DNA from: Nonomuraea endophytica
Lineage (GTDB): Bacteria > Actinomycetota > Actinomycetes > Streptosporangiales > Streptosporangiaceae
Reading direction: 5' to 3'
Length of the DNA: 64,000 nucleotides
NCBI RefSeq assembly: GCF_014203235.1
Contig: NZ_JACHIN010000001.1
Coordinates: 310,001 to 374,000, forward strand
The translations under genes were made by a program, and so were the position numbers. This document shows, piece by piece, positions 1 to 8,533 of this stretch. Positions within the stretch are counted from its first letter, which is position 1; each line of letters opens with the position of its first letter. The notes beneath the pieces were generated by a model. The model was not told the DNA's origin. It worked only from the letters and a program-made list of their open reading frames with translations, and made no database searches.

Positions 1-922
1 AGGCGAACCAGCCGACGCGGAAGCGCGGGTCGCGGCGGATGTACTTGAGCTCCTTGGTGACCACGGCGGCGAGCGGGCCGTCGGGCAGGAAGCGGTCGAC
101 GATCCCGCTGGAGCGGCGGACCGAGGCCGACTGGGTGGAGGCGTCCGCGGTGACGAGCGCGTGGGCCAGCGCCTTGATCCAGAGCCAGCCGATCAGGACC
201 ACGAGCACCGCGAGGACGAGCAGTTCTGCCAGGCCGATCAGGCCGCCGTCGGCGATGGCGTGGGCGGCCAGGCCGGGCGGCGTCCAGCGGAGCACTCCCG
301 CGGTGCTGGTGATGAGCGCGACCGGGTCGCCGAGCCCCCGGTTGGCGATGAGGTTGGGCAACTGGAACAGCAGCACCGCGAAGATGGCCGCCACGGCCAG
401 CGCGTCCCGGCCGCGACGCGAGCGCAGCGCGCCCGAAAGGGCCGTGGTGATCAGCCTGGAGGTGACCAGGCAGAGGGCGAACTGCAGGAACACCGCCCCG
501 ATCCCGACGAGCACGCCGCCGATCCCGCTCGCCAGCCCGACCAGCGCGCCGATCGTGATGATCAGGGTGGCGGCGGGCCAGACGCCGGTCGCGGAGGCGG
601 CGAACATGCCGACGGCCAGCCGCCCCGTGCGCAGGGGGAACAGCGAGAGCCTGGCCGGGTCGAGCGTGTCGTCCAGCCCGAACGCCAGCAGCGGGACGAT
701 CGCCCAGCCGATCCAGAACATCGTGAACGCGAGAATGGCCAGGTCGGTGGCCATCGCGGGCTCGGCAAGACGCAGCAGGCTCATCAGCAGGAACCCGAGA
801 GCCGCCACCGCGATCGCGGCGAGCAGGGTGAAGACGAAGCCCAGCTTGCGCGCGAGGTCCCCGCGCAGGTTCCCGGCGACCAGCCGCAGCTTGAGCCGCG
901 CGAACAGCAGCGCCGTGCTCAC
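1..922 (-). CDS. ABC transporter permease, C-terminus cut by window edge
   Basis: Membrane subunit of an ABC exporter. Read from the minus strand, it starts at a GTG (922-920) that overlaps the TGA of the ATPase gene as GTGA, so the two are translationally coupled. The visible ~307 residues start with a basic amphipathic segment ([14 protein letters not shown]). Several hydrophobic helices follow, among them [18 protein letters not shown] and a stretch with [18 protein letters not shown]. The frame is open to the window edge, so the protein continues beyond it. The arrangement (ATPase first, a large multi-pass permease second) fits an ABC-2-like drug or lipid exporter. The substrate cannot be read from the sequence. 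Confidence 0.8.
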   Translation of the reverse strand, partial: MSTALLFARLKLRLVAGNLRGDLARKLGFVFTLLAAIAVAALGFLLMSLLRLAEPAMATDLAILAFTMFWIGWAIVPLLAFGLDDTLDPARLSLFPLRTGRLAVGMFAASATGVWPAATLIITIGALVGLASGIGGVLVGIGAVFLQFALCLVTSRLITTALSGALRSRRGRDALAVAAIFAVLLFQLPNLIANRGLGDPVALITSTAGVLRWTPPGLAAHAIADGGLIGLAELLVLAVLVVLIGWLWIKALAHALVTADASTQSASVRRSSGIVDRFLPDGPLAAVVTKELKYIRRDPRFRVGWFA

Positions 923-1722
923 CGCTCACCACCGGCGCTCGGGCTCTCCTCCGCCGCGGCACCGTTGGCGCCGAGCCAGGTCAGGCCCGCGTCACCGGCC
1001 CGCTTCGGGCCGCCGACGAGGTCGAGGAAGGCCTGGTTGAGCGTACGGTCCCCGCGTACCTGGGCCAGCGGGCCCTGGGCCACGATGTGACCGGCGCTCA
1101 TCACCGACACCCAGTCGCACAGCCGCTCCACCAGGTCCATGACGTGGCTGGAGAAGATGACCGTCGAGCCGGAGGCGGTGAAGCGCTGGAGCACGTCGGT
1201 CAGCGTGTTGGCGCTGACCGGGTCGACGCCCTCGAACGGCTCGTCCAGGAACAGCACCGACGGGTTGTGCAGCAGCGCGGCGGCCAGGCCGATCTTCTTG
1301 CGCATGCCGGTGGAGTAGTCGACGACGAGCTTGTCGGCGGCCTCGCGCAGGTCCATGACGCCGAGCAGTTCCTCGGTGCGCTGCTCGACCTCGGCCATGG
1401 GGATGGCGCGCAGCCGTCCGTTGTAGTGGAGCAGCTCGCGGCCGGACAGCCGCTCGAACAGCCGCAGGCCCTCCGGCAGCACGCCGACCCTGGCCTTGAC
1501 CTGGACCGGATCTCGCCAGACGTCCAGGCCGTCGATCACCGCCCGGCCGCCGTCCGGACGCAGCAGTCCGGTGATCATGCTGAGTGTGGTGGTCTTGCCC
1601 GCGCCGTTGGGCCCGACCAGGCCGGCGAAGCTTCCCGCCGGCACCACCAGGTCCACTCCCGCGACCGCGATCTGCTGGCCGTAGCGCTTGAAGAGCCCCT
1701 GCGTGTGAACCGCCTCCGTCAT
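919..1722 (-). CDS. ABC transporter ATP-binding protein
   Basis: Nucleotide-binding subunit (267 aa) that powers the permease encoded just downstream. It shows a Walker A motif GPNGAGKT near residue 38, a signature region STGMRKK, Walker [14 protein letters not shown], and a switch His in the SSHVMD segment. This is the CcmA/DRA-type family of ABC-2 exporters. The C-terminal ~50 residues extend past the core fold. The ATG at 1722 lacks a Shine-Dalgarno sequence, but a TAGGCT hexamer sits 6 bases upstream, so the mRNA may be leaderless. The gene diverges from the carboxylase beta gene. The exported substrate is unknown. Confidence 0.9.
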   Translation of the reverse strand: MTEAVHTQGLFKRYGQQIAVAGVDLVVPAGSFAGLVGPNGAGKTTTLSMITGLLRPDGGRAVIDGLDVWRDPVQVKARVGVLPEGLRLFERLSGRELLHYNGRLRAIPMAEVEQRTEELLGVMDLREAADKLVVDYSTGMRKKIGLAAALLHNPSVLFLDEPFEGVDPVSANTLTDVLQRFTASGSTVIFSSHVMDLVERLCDWVSVMSAGHIVAQGPLAQVRGDRTLNQAFLDLVGGPKRAGDAGLTWLGANGAAAEESPSAGGER

Positions 1723-1728
1723 GGATCC

Positions 1729-1734
1729 AGCCTA
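1729..1734 (-). promoter_or_regulatory. Candidate -10 element for a leaderless ABC transporter mRNA
   Basis: On the minus strand TAGGCT ends 6 bases before the ATG of the ATPase gene, the spacing expected when transcription starts at the A of the start codon. No convincing -35 was found. The same arrangement recurs before several other genes in this window. Confidence 0.4.
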
Positions 1735-1758
1735 GAAGGAGGGATTAACCTTCTGGGC

Positions 1759-3345
1759 ATGAGTGCTGCTGAGGAATTGCCGGAACTGCCGGATATTCAC
1801 ACCACCGCCGGCAAGATCGCCGACCTTGAGCGCCGGCTGGACGAGGCCGCGCACGCCGGGTCGGCGGCGGCGGTGGAAAAGCAGCACGCCAAGGGCAAGA
1901 TGACCGCGCGCGAGCGGGTTGTAGCGCTTTTGGATGAGGGTTCGTTCGTGGAGTTCGACGAGTTCGCGCGGCACCGCTCGACGATGTTCGGGCTGGAGGG
2001 CAAGCGGCCTTACTCCGATGGAGTGATCACCGGATATGGCACCGTCGACGGCCGTCAGGTGTGCGTCTTCTCACAGGATGTGACGGTTTTCGGGGGCTCG
2101 CTGGGTGAGGTCTACGGCGAGAAGATCGTGAAAATTCTGGATATGGCGATCAAGACCGGCTGTCCGATCATCGGGATCAACGAGGGCGGCGGCGCGCGTA
2201 TCCAGGAAGGCGTGGTCGCGCTCGGCCTCTACGCCGAGATCTTCAAGCGCAACGTGCACGCCTCGGGCGTGATCCCGCAGATCTCCCTGATCATGGGCTC
2301 GGCGGCCGGGGGGCATGTTTACTCCCCGGCGCTGACCGACTTCGTGGTCATGGTCGACCAGACCTCGCACATGTTCATCACCGGCCCGGACGTCATCAAG
2401 ACGGTCACCGGCGAGGAGGTGACGTTCGAGGAGCTCGGCGGCGCCCACACCCACAACACCAGGTCCGGCGTGGCCCACTACCTGGCCACCGACGAGGACG
2501 ACGCGCTGGAGTACGTGAAGGCGCTGCTGTCGTACCTGCCCTCCAACAACCTGGACGAGGCCCCCGTCTACGAGGCCGGAGCCGCGCTGGAGCCGGACCC
2601 GGAGCTCGACACGCTCATCCCCGACTCGGCTAACCAGCCCTATGACATGCACCTGGTCATCGAGCACGTGCTGGACGACGGTGAGTTTCTGGAGGTCCAC
2701 GCGCAGTTCGCGCCCAATGTCGTGGTCGGTTACGGCAGGGTGGACGGTCACCCTGTAGGCGTCGTGGCCAACCAGCCGATGCATTTCGCGGGATGCCTCG
2801 ATATCAACGCATCAGAGAAGGCCGCACGATTTATCCGAACTTGCGATGCATTTAATATCCCGATCGTGACATTTGTTGATGTCCCGGGATTCCTTCCGGG
2901 GACCGACCAGGAATGGAACGGCATCATCCGGCGCGGCGCCAAGCTCCTCTACGCCTACGCCGAGGCCACCGTCCCGCTCGTCACGATCATCACCCGCAAG
3001 GCGTACGGCGGGGCCTACGACGTCATGGGCTCCAAGCACCTCGGCGCCGACATCAACCTGGCATGGCCCACCGCCCAGATCGCCGTCATGGGCGCCCAGG
3101 GGGCCGTCAACATCCTCTACCGCCGCGAACTGGCCGCCGCCGCCGACCCCGACGCCGAGCGCGCCCGGCTCGTCACCGAATACGAAGACACGCTGGCCAA
3201 TCCGTATATCGCCGCTGAGCGGGGTTATGTCGACGCCGTAATCCGTCCATCGGACACCCGGCCGCAAGTGGTGAAGGCTCTGCGGGCCCTCCGTAACAAG
3301 CGTGCCTCGCTACCGCCGAAGAAGCATGGGAACATCCCGTTGTGA
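1759..3345 (+). CDS. pccB: Acyl-CoA (propionyl-CoA) carboxylase beta subunit, carboxyltransferase
   Basis: Carboxyltransferase subunit (528 aa) of an actinobacterial acyl-CoA carboxylase. It moves CO2 from carboxybiotin to propionyl- or acetyl-CoA, giving methylmalonyl-CoA for odd-chain/propionate metabolism or malonyl-CoA for lipid synthesis. The crotonase-like N and C halves are visible: [13 protein letters not shown] and a [16 protein letters not shown] oxyanion segment in the first, then [15 protein letters not shown] and [16 protein letters not shown] in the second. The start is the ATG before SAAEELPEL; a strong AAGGAGG lies 16 bases upstream, slightly far. The stop codon forms the first bases of a hairpin repeat (3342-3614) that separates it from the epsilon gene. 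The biotinylated alpha partner is encoded at 54265. Confidence 0.93.
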   Translation: MSAAEELPELPDIHTTAGKIADLERRLDEAAHAGSAAAVEKQHAKGKMTARERVVALLDEGSFVEFDEFARHRSTMFGLEGKRPYSDGVITGYGTVDGRQVCVFSQDVTVFGGSLGEVYGEKIVKILDMAIKTGCPIIGINEGGGARIQEGVVALGLYAEIFKRNVHASGVIPQISLIMGSAAGGHVYSPALTDFVVMVDQTSHMFITGPDVIKTVTGEEVTFEELGGAHTHNTRSGVAHYLATDEDDALEYVKALLSYLPSNNLDEAPVYEAGAALEPDPELDTLIPDSANQPYDMHLVIEHVLDDGEFLEVHAQFAPNVVVGYGRVDGHPVGVVANQPMHFAGCLDINASEKAARFIRTCDAFNIPIVTFVDVPGFLPGTDQEWNGIIRRGAKLLYAYAEATVPLVTIITRKAYGGAYDVMGSKHLGADINLAWPTAQIAVMGAQGAVNILYRRELAAAADPDAERARLVTEYEDTLANPYIAAERGYVDAVIRPSDTRPQVVKALRALRNKRASLPPKKHGNIPL

Positions 3346-3614
3346 TGGGTACCGCAGCGTAGCGAGGACACCCATCACAACCCACGAGCGAAGCGAGTCA
3401 GAACAACACAGTGATGGGTACCGCAGCCTAGCGAGGACACCCATCACAACCCACGAGCGAAGCGAGTCAGAACAACACAGTGATGGGTACCGCAGCCTAG
3501 CGAGGACACCCATCACAACCCACGAGCGAAGCGAGTCAAAACAACACAGTGAGGGATCCCGCCGCCTGCGAGGACATCCCTCACAACCGCGGGCCAAGCT
3601 GGTCAAACAACACT
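3342..3614. repeat. Four tandem 69-bp repeats, each a covarying hairpin
   Basis: Four tandem units with 69-bp spacing begin at 3343, 3412, 3481 and 3550; a degenerate fifth trace begins at 3615. Each full unit has a 9-bp inverted repeat. Units 1-3 use GTGATGGGT and ACCCATCAC; unit 4 uses GTGAGGGAT and ATCCCTCAC. Both stem changes in unit 4 are matched on the other arm, so the stem is conserved rather than the sequence. The loop is about 19 bases, and the linker after each hairpin contains ACGAGCGAAGCGAG. The first stem includes the TGA stop of the carboxylase beta gene. The array may affect termination, mRNA stability or coupling to the epsilon gene. Confidence 0.85.
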
Positions 3615-3658
3615 GTGATGGATCTGCGGCGGAGCTAGCGAAAGAGCGAAAGAGCACT

Positions 3659-3859
3659 GTGACAGCGCATCTGAAAGTCGTGCGGGGCGATGCGACGCCC
3701 GAGGAGATCGCCGCTCTGGTCACCGTCCTGACCACGCGGCAACCGGAACCCACGCAAACGCCGGGCCGTAAGCCCGAAACTTGGCGAAACCCAGCCCGAG
3801 CCATGCGTAGGCGACTCGTGCCAGGGAAGTCGGCTTGGCGGTTGAGCGCCCTACCCTAG
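3659..3859 (+). CDS. accE: Acyl-CoA carboxylase epsilon subunit
   Basis: Small regulatory/stabilising subunit (66 aa) found only in actinobacterial acyl-CoA carboxylases, where it bridges the alpha and beta subunits. The diagnostic block is LKVVRGDATPEEIAALVTVL at the N-terminus. The family's tryptophan-containing tail is also present (GKSAWRLSALP). The chosen start is the GTG just before TAHLKVV; no good Shine-Dalgarno is visible. The reading frame is open upstream through all the 69-bp repeats into the beta gene, so an N-terminally extended product made of 23-residue repeats is formally possible but unlikely. It follows the beta gene, as expected for a pccB-pccE pair. Confidence 0.85.
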   Translation: MTAHLKVVRGDATPEEIAALVTVLTTRQPEPTQTPGRKPETWRNPARAMRRRLVPGKSAWRLSALP

Positions 3860-3896
3860 ATGGATCCCTGGAATCGGGTGTCAACTTCCCCGAGAG

Positions 3897-3929
3897 TTGG
3901 GACTATCTAGAAAAGTAGGCGTATATAGT
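3897..3929 (+). promoter_or_regulatory. Candidate sigma-70-like promoter of the NYN-domain gene
   Basis: An AT-richer patch holds TTGGGA (3897-3902) and a TATATAGT stretch (3922-3929), with a spacer of roughly 18-20 bases. The small inverted repeat CAACT...AGTTG overlaps the -35 side. A GGAGG Shine-Dalgarno follows at 3956-3960. Confidence 0.4.
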
Positions 3930-3965
3930 CAGCCGATCAACTAAGGCCGCGGCCTGGAGGACGAC

Positions 3966-4910
3966 ATGCCCATCCCAGACCTCACGCCGCATCCTGTGGC
4001 AGCGAAGTACGCCGTCCTGGTGGATGTCGGTTATCTGTATGCCGCCGCAGGTGAAGTGCTGCTTGGCGCGAAGGAACGCAAGGAATATCGGGTTGCGGCG
4101 GATGAGCTCATCCAGAGCCTCCAGAAACATGCAATGGAACGTATTTCCGGAGAACTGCTGCGGATCTATTGGTATGACGCCGCACGCGACCGAGTGCCCA
4201 CCGTCGATCAGCGAGTGATCGCACAGTTGCCCTGGGTGAAGGTACGACTGGGCAACCTTAACGCGCGTGGCCAGCAGAAGGGTGTGGACGCTCAGATCAG
4301 GAGCGACCTTGAAGCGCTGGCCAGGCATCACGCGGTGACCGACACGATCCTGCTGGCGGGCGATGAGGACATGGTGCCCGCCGTCGAGGCCGCACAGGCC
4401 TACGGAGTGCGGATACACCTGTGGGGTGTCGAACCCCCTTATGGCACCAACCAGGCGGAACGGCTCGTGTGGGAGTCCGACACCGTTGAAGTGATTTCTG
4501 CAGATTTTCTGAGACCCTTTTTCAGCCGCGCACCGCAGCCGGTCCCGGTCACCCCGCCGGCCGCGGCGCCTTCACCGGCCACCGTGTTCGCCGGTCGCCC
4601 GGCCACTCCGAAGCCGCAGGTCAAGCCCGGCCAGGTGGCCAAGCTCGGCCCGTCGCGGCCGCGCGTGGAGGACGTGGGCGAGCACGTGGCGCAGAAGTGG
4701 ATCCTCACCCGTGGCCGCGACAACATCCGCGACCTGCTGCCGGGGCCGATCCTGCCGACGGTCATCGACACCGAGCTGCTCATAGAGGCGGAGAAGGAGC
4801 TCGGGCACTCGCTGCGCCCCTACCCGGAGGCGCGCGTGTGGCTGCGTGACGGGTTCTGGGCCCGGGTGTACCGGGAGTTCGACCTAGGCGTGGGCGTCTC
4901 CAGCAAGTAG
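3966..4910 (+). CDS. NYN-domain (LabA/DUF88-like) putative ribonuclease
   Basis: 314-residue protein with an N-terminal NYN (PIN-like) nuclease domain at about residues 15-160. The acidic metal-binding positions are visible: the first Asp in AVLVDVGYLYAAAG, the KGVDAQ segment, and GDEDMVPAV. A Pro/Ala-rich linker (~185-230) leads to a C-terminal helical domain (PRVEDVGEHVAQKW to FWARVYREFDL) that resembles the winged-helix tail seen in other NYN proteins. NYN proteins are proposed RNA-processing or decay enzymes; the target is unknown. The start has a well-placed GGAGG. The 3' end overlaps the convergent regulator gene by 27 bases. Confidence 0.8.
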   Translation: MPIPDLTPHPVAAKYAVLVDVGYLYAAAGEVLLGAKERKEYRVAADELIQSLQKHAMERISGELLRIYWYDAARDRVPTVDQRVIAQLPWVKVRLGNLNARGQQKGVDAQIRSDLEALARHHAVTDTILLAGDEDMVPAVEAAQAYGVRIHLWGVEPPYGTNQAERLVWESDTVEVISADFLRPFFSRAPQPVPVTPPAAAPSPATVFAGRPATPKPQVKPGQVAKLGPSRPRVEDVGEHVAQKWILTRGRDNIRDLLPGPILPTVIDTELLIEAEKELGHSLRPYPEARVWLRDGFWARVYREFDLGVGVSSK

Positions 4911-5861
4911 GGCCTCGGCGACAGCCGTACGGGCATAGAGGACATAGCGCCCCGTGCGGTGGGCGCTGCACAGACCGGCTCTGCGCAGCGCGGTGAGGTG
5001 CTGGCTGGCGCCCGGCTCCGACAGGCCGGTGCGCACGGCCAGCTCGCGCGTCGAGGCGGGCTGGTCGAGTGAGGCGAGCAGGCGGGCGCGGGTGCGGCCG
5101 AGCACGGCCGCCAGCGCCTGCGGCGGGTCGCTCTCGCGGTGCTCCCACAGCGTGGCGATGCCGCGCGGCGAGTAGCGCAGAGTCGGCTGGAACGGCGGCA
5201 CGGTGATGGAGAAGATCCTCGGCCAGGTGAAGACCGACGGCACCAGCAGCAGGCCGCGGCCGTCGAGCGCACGCGTGCCGTGGCAGAACCGGTGGTCCAG
5301 GCGCAGGCGCTCGCCCTGCCAGCTGACGTTGTCGTCGAGGCCGGTGAGCATGCCGCGGACGCCGTCCTGCGTCAGCGCCTTGGCGCGGTAGAGCACGTCG
5401 CCCTCGCACAGGCTGCGGATGCGCGGCCAGTAGGGGGCGATGGCGGCCGCCCAGTACGCCCGGATCTCGCCGGCCAGCCGGGCCAGACCGGCGGCGGGGT
5501 CGTCGTGGAGCGCCTGGATCCTGGGGGTTCGCGGGCCGCCGTGGCGCCAGGTGTCGAGCTGGTCGCGTACCTCGTGCTCGGCGGCGAGCAGTCCGGCCAG
5601 CTCCAGCTCGAGGTCAGGTACGGCGGTCGCGGGCGGCGGGCTGATGAAGCAGACCAGGGAGATCGTCGGCACCGGGACCAGGTCGGACAGCAGTCTCCAG
5701 TCCACGTCGGCCAGCCGGCGGCGTACCCGCTCGGCCCAGGGGCGGTTGAGGCCGGACGGCTCCTTGAGCACGCGGACGCTGGCCACGACCTCCCACAGCG
5801 GCGAGATCGCGAAGCGGGTGTTGGCAACATCCTCGGCGGTGAAGGACAGATCGAGGGTCAT
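4884..5861 (-). CDS. ArsR-type winged-helix transcriptional regulator (DUF5937-like)
   Basis: 325-residue regulator with a C-terminal winged helix (~245-315). The helix-turn-helix is visible in LASLDQPASTRELAVRTGLSEPGASQHLTALRRAGL. The ~240-residue N-terminal region matches long actinobacterial ArsR-like proteins and may bind a ligand. No metal-binding Cys/His pattern is seen, so small-molecule sensing is more likely than metal sensing. The gene diverges from an MFS exporter 52 bases away, and an inverted repeat lies between them. The usual arrangement is that the regulator represses the pump until the pump's substrate appears. The C-terminal end overlaps the convergent NYN gene. Confidence 0.8.
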   Translation of the reverse strand: MTLDLSFTAEDVANTRFAISPLWEVVASVRVLKEPSGLNRPWAERVRRRLADVDWRLLSDLVPVPTISLVCFISPPPATAVPDLELELAGLLAAEHEVRDQLDTWRHGGPRTPRIQALHDDPAAGLARLAGEIRAYWAAAIAPYWPRIRSLCEGDVLYRAKALTQDGVRGMLTGLDDNVSWQGERLRLDHRFCHGTRALDGRGLLLVPSVFTWPRIFSITVPPFQPTLRYSPRGIATLWEHRESDPPQALAAVLGRTRARLLASLDQPASTRELAVRTGLSEPGASQHLTALRRAGLCSAHRTGRYVLYARTAVAEALLAGDAHA

Positions 5862-5889
5862 TCGATTCGCTGCTCACTTAATCAATCGC

Positions 5890-5913
5890 GATAGTGGACG
5901 GTAGTTCACCATC
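5890..5913. promoter_or_regulatory. Candidate operator between regulator and MFS gene
   Basis: Imperfect inverted repeat GATAGTG-(10 bases)-CACCATC (6 of 7 arm positions match) ending exactly at the GTG start of the MFS gene. A TAGTTC hexamer (5902-5907) inside it lies 6 bases before that GTG, so the pump mRNA may be leaderless and blocked by a bound regulator. Confidence 0.45.
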
Positions 5914-7137
5914 GTGGGCGGCGTGAAGACAACCTCGTTGCTGCTCGAACCCGGATTCCGGAACCTGTATCTCGGCTCGGCCGTGAGCGCTTTCGGGGCC
6001 CAGGTGGGATATGTCGCCCTGCCGCTGCTGGCCGTGACCACCCTGCACGCGGGCGCCGGTCAGGTGGGGCTGCTCAGCGCGCTGGCCACGATCTCGGTGC
6101 TGGTCGTCGGGCTGCCGGCCGGGGCGTGGATCGACCGGATGCGCAAGAAGCCCTTGATGATCGTGGCCGATCTCGTGCGGGCCGTCCTGCTGGCTTCCGT
6201 GCCGGTGGCCGCCTGGCTGGGCGGGCTGACGATGGAACACCTGTACGCCGTGGCCGCGCTGACCGGCGTGGGCACGCTCTTCTTCGACGTGGCCGCCCAG
6301 AGCCTCGTGCCCAGACTCGTCGGCAGGGAGCGGCTGACCGAGGCCAACTCGCTGCTGGTCGGCACGAACGCGGCCATGGACATCTCCGGCCGCAGCTTCG
6401 CCGGCGTGCTCGTCGGCGCGGCGGGCGCCCCGGCGGCCGTGCTGCTGAACGCGGCCGGATACCTCTGCTCGGCAGTGTTCCTGCGCGGGGTGCCCGCCGT
6501 CGAGACCCCGCCGGCCCTCGGCCCGCGCCCCAAGCTGGCCACGCAGATCGGCGAGGGCGTCGGCTTCGTGCTCGGCCACGCCATGCTGCGGCCGATCGTG
6601 CTGCAGGGCGCGATGACGAACCTGGGCTTCCCGTTGTATTCGGTGCTGCTGCCGGTGCTCGTCGTCTCCCAGCTCGGCTACCCCGAGTGGGTACTCGGCC
6701 TTTACCTGGCGGTGGGCGGCGTCGGCACGCTGGCCGGCTCGGCCACCGCCCACCACGTCGGCGCCCGTCTCGGCCGGGGCCGCGCGGTGTGGATCGTCTC
6801 CCTGATCACGACGCCCGCGTCCCTGCTGGTCCCGCTGCTGAACGGCGGGGCGTGGATCTGGGTCTCGGCCGCCGCGTGGTTCGCGCTCACCTACCGCACC
6901 GGCCTCAACAACGTGCTGCTGGTCAGCTTCCGCCAGCGGGTGACGCCGGATGAGATGCTCGGCCGCGTGAACGCCACCATGCGCCTCATCCTCATGGGCG
7001 CCGTCGGCGTCGGCGGCCTGCTGGCGGGCCTGATCGGCGAGTTGTGGGGCGTGCGCGCCGCGCTCTGGGCCGGCGCGCTCTTCATGTCCCTCAGCTGGGT
7101 GCCGATCTACTTCTCGCCGCTGCGCGCCGAGCGCTGA
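5914..7137 (+). CDS. MFS transporter (drug exporter-like)
   Basis: 407-residue major facilitator superfamily protein with about 12 predicted membrane helices. The conserved loop between helices 2 and 3 reads GAWIDRMRKKPLMI, matching the G-x3-D-R-x-R/K motif of MFS proteins. It most resembles MdtH/enterobactin-exporter-like actinobacterial pumps that efflux small hydrophobic compounds. The start is the GTG at 5914; a second in-frame GTG at 5923 (VKTTSL) is possible. No Shine-Dalgarno is present, consistent with a leaderless message. It is divergent from the ArsR-type regulator and ends 1 base from the convergent zinc transporter gene. Confidence 0.85.
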   Translation: MGGVKTTSLLLEPGFRNLYLGSAVSAFGAQVGYVALPLLAVTTLHAGAGQVGLLSALATISVLVVGLPAGAWIDRMRKKPLMIVADLVRAVLLASVPVAAWLGGLTMEHLYAVAALTGVGTLFFDVAAQSLVPRLVGRERLTEANSLLVGTNAAMDISGRSFAGVLVGAAGAPAAVLLNAAGYLCSAVFLRGVPAVETPPALGPRPKLATQIGEGVGFVLGHAMLRPIVLQGAMTNLGFPLYSVLLPVLVVSQLGYPEWVLGLYLAVGGVGTLAGSATAHHVGARLGRGRAVWIVSLITTPASLLVPLLNGGAWIWVSAAAWFALTYRTGLNNVLLVSFRQRVTPDEMLGRVNATMRLILMGAVGVGGLLAGLIGELWGVRAALWAGALFMSLSWVPIYFSPLRAER

Positions 7138-7138
7138 G

Positions 7139-8035
7139 TCACCAGCCGATCTCGTCGCAGCCCTTGTGGTTGGCGGGCTCCACCTGCAACGTCGCGTGCG
7201 CGACCCCGTGCCGGGCGCGCAGCACGTCACGAGCCTGATCCAGTACGGCGTGGCTGCGCGACTCCTCGGCGACCAGGTGCGCGGTCGCCACGTGCATGCC
7301 GGAGGTGAGCGTCCACAGGTGCAGGTCGTGGACGTCCTCGACGCCGTCGATGGCCTTCAGGTCGCCCGCGACCTCGTCGGCGCTCATGCCCTCGGGCACG
7401 TGCTGACCGAGCACCGCGAAGACCTGCCTGCCCAGGCCGACGGCCCGGATGGCGACGAACGCGCCGATGGCCAGCGCCACGAGCGTGTCCCAGACGGGGT
7501 TGCCGGTGGAGGAGACGAGCCAGCCGGCCACGATGACGCCGACGGAGCCGGCCGTGTCGGCCATGACCTCCAGGTAGGCGCCCTTGACGTTGAGGCTCTC
7601 CGCGGCGCCGCTGCGCAGCAGGAACAGCGCGACCAGGTTGATCAGGAGGCCGATGGCGCCGACGATCATCATCGGGCCGGTGGAGATCTCGGCCTGTTCG
7701 CCGATCCGGCCGATGGCCTCGACCACGACGTACACGGCGACGCCGATCATCAGCGCGACGGCGAGAAGTGAGGCGAAGACCTCGGCGCGGTAGGAGCCGT
7801 AGCTGCGCCTGCCGGTGGTGTCCGGTCTGCTCGCGATCCGCGTGGCCACCAGAGCCGCGCCGAGCGTCACCACGTCCGCGGCCATGTGGCCGGCGTCGGA
7901 CAGCAGCGACAGCGAGCCGGTGATCAGTCCGAAGATCAGCTCGACCACGAAGAACGAGCCGATCAACGCGAAGGAGACGACCAGCCGCCAGCGGTGCTTG
8001 GCGCCCGCGTGGCCGTGTCCGTGTCCCGATCCCAT
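7139..8035 (-). CDS. Cation diffusion facilitator, zinc efflux (CzcD/ZitB-like)
   Basis: 298-residue CDF-family antiporter exporting Zn2+ (possibly Cd2+ or Co2+) in exchange for protons. The N-terminus is His-rich (GHGHGHAGAKHR). Six membrane helices are visible, with the transport site HxxxD in helix 2 (GHMAADV) and ExxxD in helix 5 (EVMAD), a common actinobacterial variant. The C-terminal cytoplasmic domain carries the DVHDLHLWTL segment typical of CDF proteins. The ATG overlaps the stop of the upstream zinc sensor as ATGA, so the two form a self-regulated metal-resistance operon. Confidence 0.9.
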   Translation of the reverse strand: MGSGHGHGHAGAKHRWRLVVSFALIGSFFVVELIFGLITGSLSLLSDAGHMAADVVTLGAALVATRIASRPDTTGRRSYGSYRAEVFASLLAVALMIGVAVYVVVEAIGRIGEQAEISTGPMMIVGAIGLLINLVALFLLRSGAAESLNVKGAYLEVMADTAGSVGVIVAGWLVSSTGNPVWDTLVALAIGAFVAIRAVGLGRQVFAVLGQHVPEGMSADEVAGDLKAIDGVEDVHDLHLWTLTSGMHVATAHLVAEESRSHAVLDQARDVLRARHGVAHATLQVEPANHKGCDEIGW

Positions 8036-8439
8036 CAGTCGTTCCCCCCACGCTCGGGATGAATGGCCTGTGTGTGGCCGGTGTGGGCGATCGCCAGATC
8101 AAGCAGCATCCGCACGTGCGCGTCCTCCAATCGGTAGTAGGCCATCCGGCCGGCGCGGCGGACCGCGACGACCCGGTGCGCGCGCAGCAGCCGCAGGGCG
8201 TGGGAGACGGCAGATTCGCTCTGGCCCGTCACCGCGGCGAGGTCGCACACGCACAGCTCGCCATCCAGCAGGGCGAGCAACAGCCGCAGCCGGTTGGGGT
8301 CGCCGAGAAGCCCGAACACCTCGGCCGTGTCGGCGAGGTCTTCCTGGCCCGGCATTCGCGAGCGCACGGACTCCACCCGCGGCGCGTCCACGACCCTTAC
8401 CGTGCAGCCATCGATCTGCACCTCTGAATAGCTGTTCAT
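8035..8439 (-). CDS. ArsR/SmtB-family zinc-sensing repressor
   Basis: 134-residue winged-helix repressor. The recognition helix lies in TGQSESAVSHALRLLRAHRVV and the wing in VAVRRAGRMAYYRL. The C-terminal alpha-5 metal site is complete: Asp106, His108, His119 and His122 match the D-x-H-x10-H-x2-H/E zinc pattern of SmtB/CzrA. An additional ELCVCDL segment (Cys63, Cys65) resembles the alpha-3 metal site of CadC/NmtR relatives. Zinc binding would release it from DNA and induce the downstream efflux pump. An SmtB-type operator overlaps its own start codon. Confidence 0.9.
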   Translation of the reverse strand: MNSYSEVQIDGCTVRVVDAPRVESVRSRMPGQEDLADTAEVFGLLGDPNRLRLLLALLDGELCVCDLAAVTGQSESAVSHALRLLRAHRVVAVRRAGRMAYYRLEDAHVRMLLDLAIAHTGHTQAIHPERGGND

Positions 8440-8451
8440 ATGTTAAGGCTA
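8425..8451 (-). promoter_or_regulatory. Zinc-type operator over the start codon, with leaderless -10
   Basis: In coding orientation the repressor gene begins with TGAACAGCTATTCA (8438-8425), the TGAACA-n2-TATTCA half-site pair typical of SmtB/CzrA operators. TAGCCT (8451-8446) sits 6 bases before the ATG. The operator would therefore cover the transcription start of a leaderless mRNA and give direct autorepression. Confidence 0.6.
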
Positions 8452-8520
8452 GCGGAAATGGTCATCTTCCTGTCAATGCATACGTCTGATTTCCGCCAGT
8501 CGCCAATCCTGTCCGGCACA

Positions 8521-8526
8521 TACTGT
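8521..8526 (+). promoter_or_regulatory. Candidate -10 element of the Ada/AlkA gene
   Basis: TACTGT lies 7 bases before the ATG and no Shine-Dalgarno is present, consistent with a leaderless transcript. An AGTCGCCAAT segment lies further upstream, but no clear -35 was found. Confidence 0.4.
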
Positions 8527-8533
8527 CGATGAC

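Noticed and set aside
1087..1758. Extended N-terminus of the carboxylase beta protein
   Set aside because: The frame is open but antisense to the ABC ATPase; the family start and a strong AAGGAGG place the start at 1759.
3342..3614. CRISPR array from the 69-bp repeats
   Set aside because: Units are contiguous with no unique spacers and contain hairpins; no cas genes are present.
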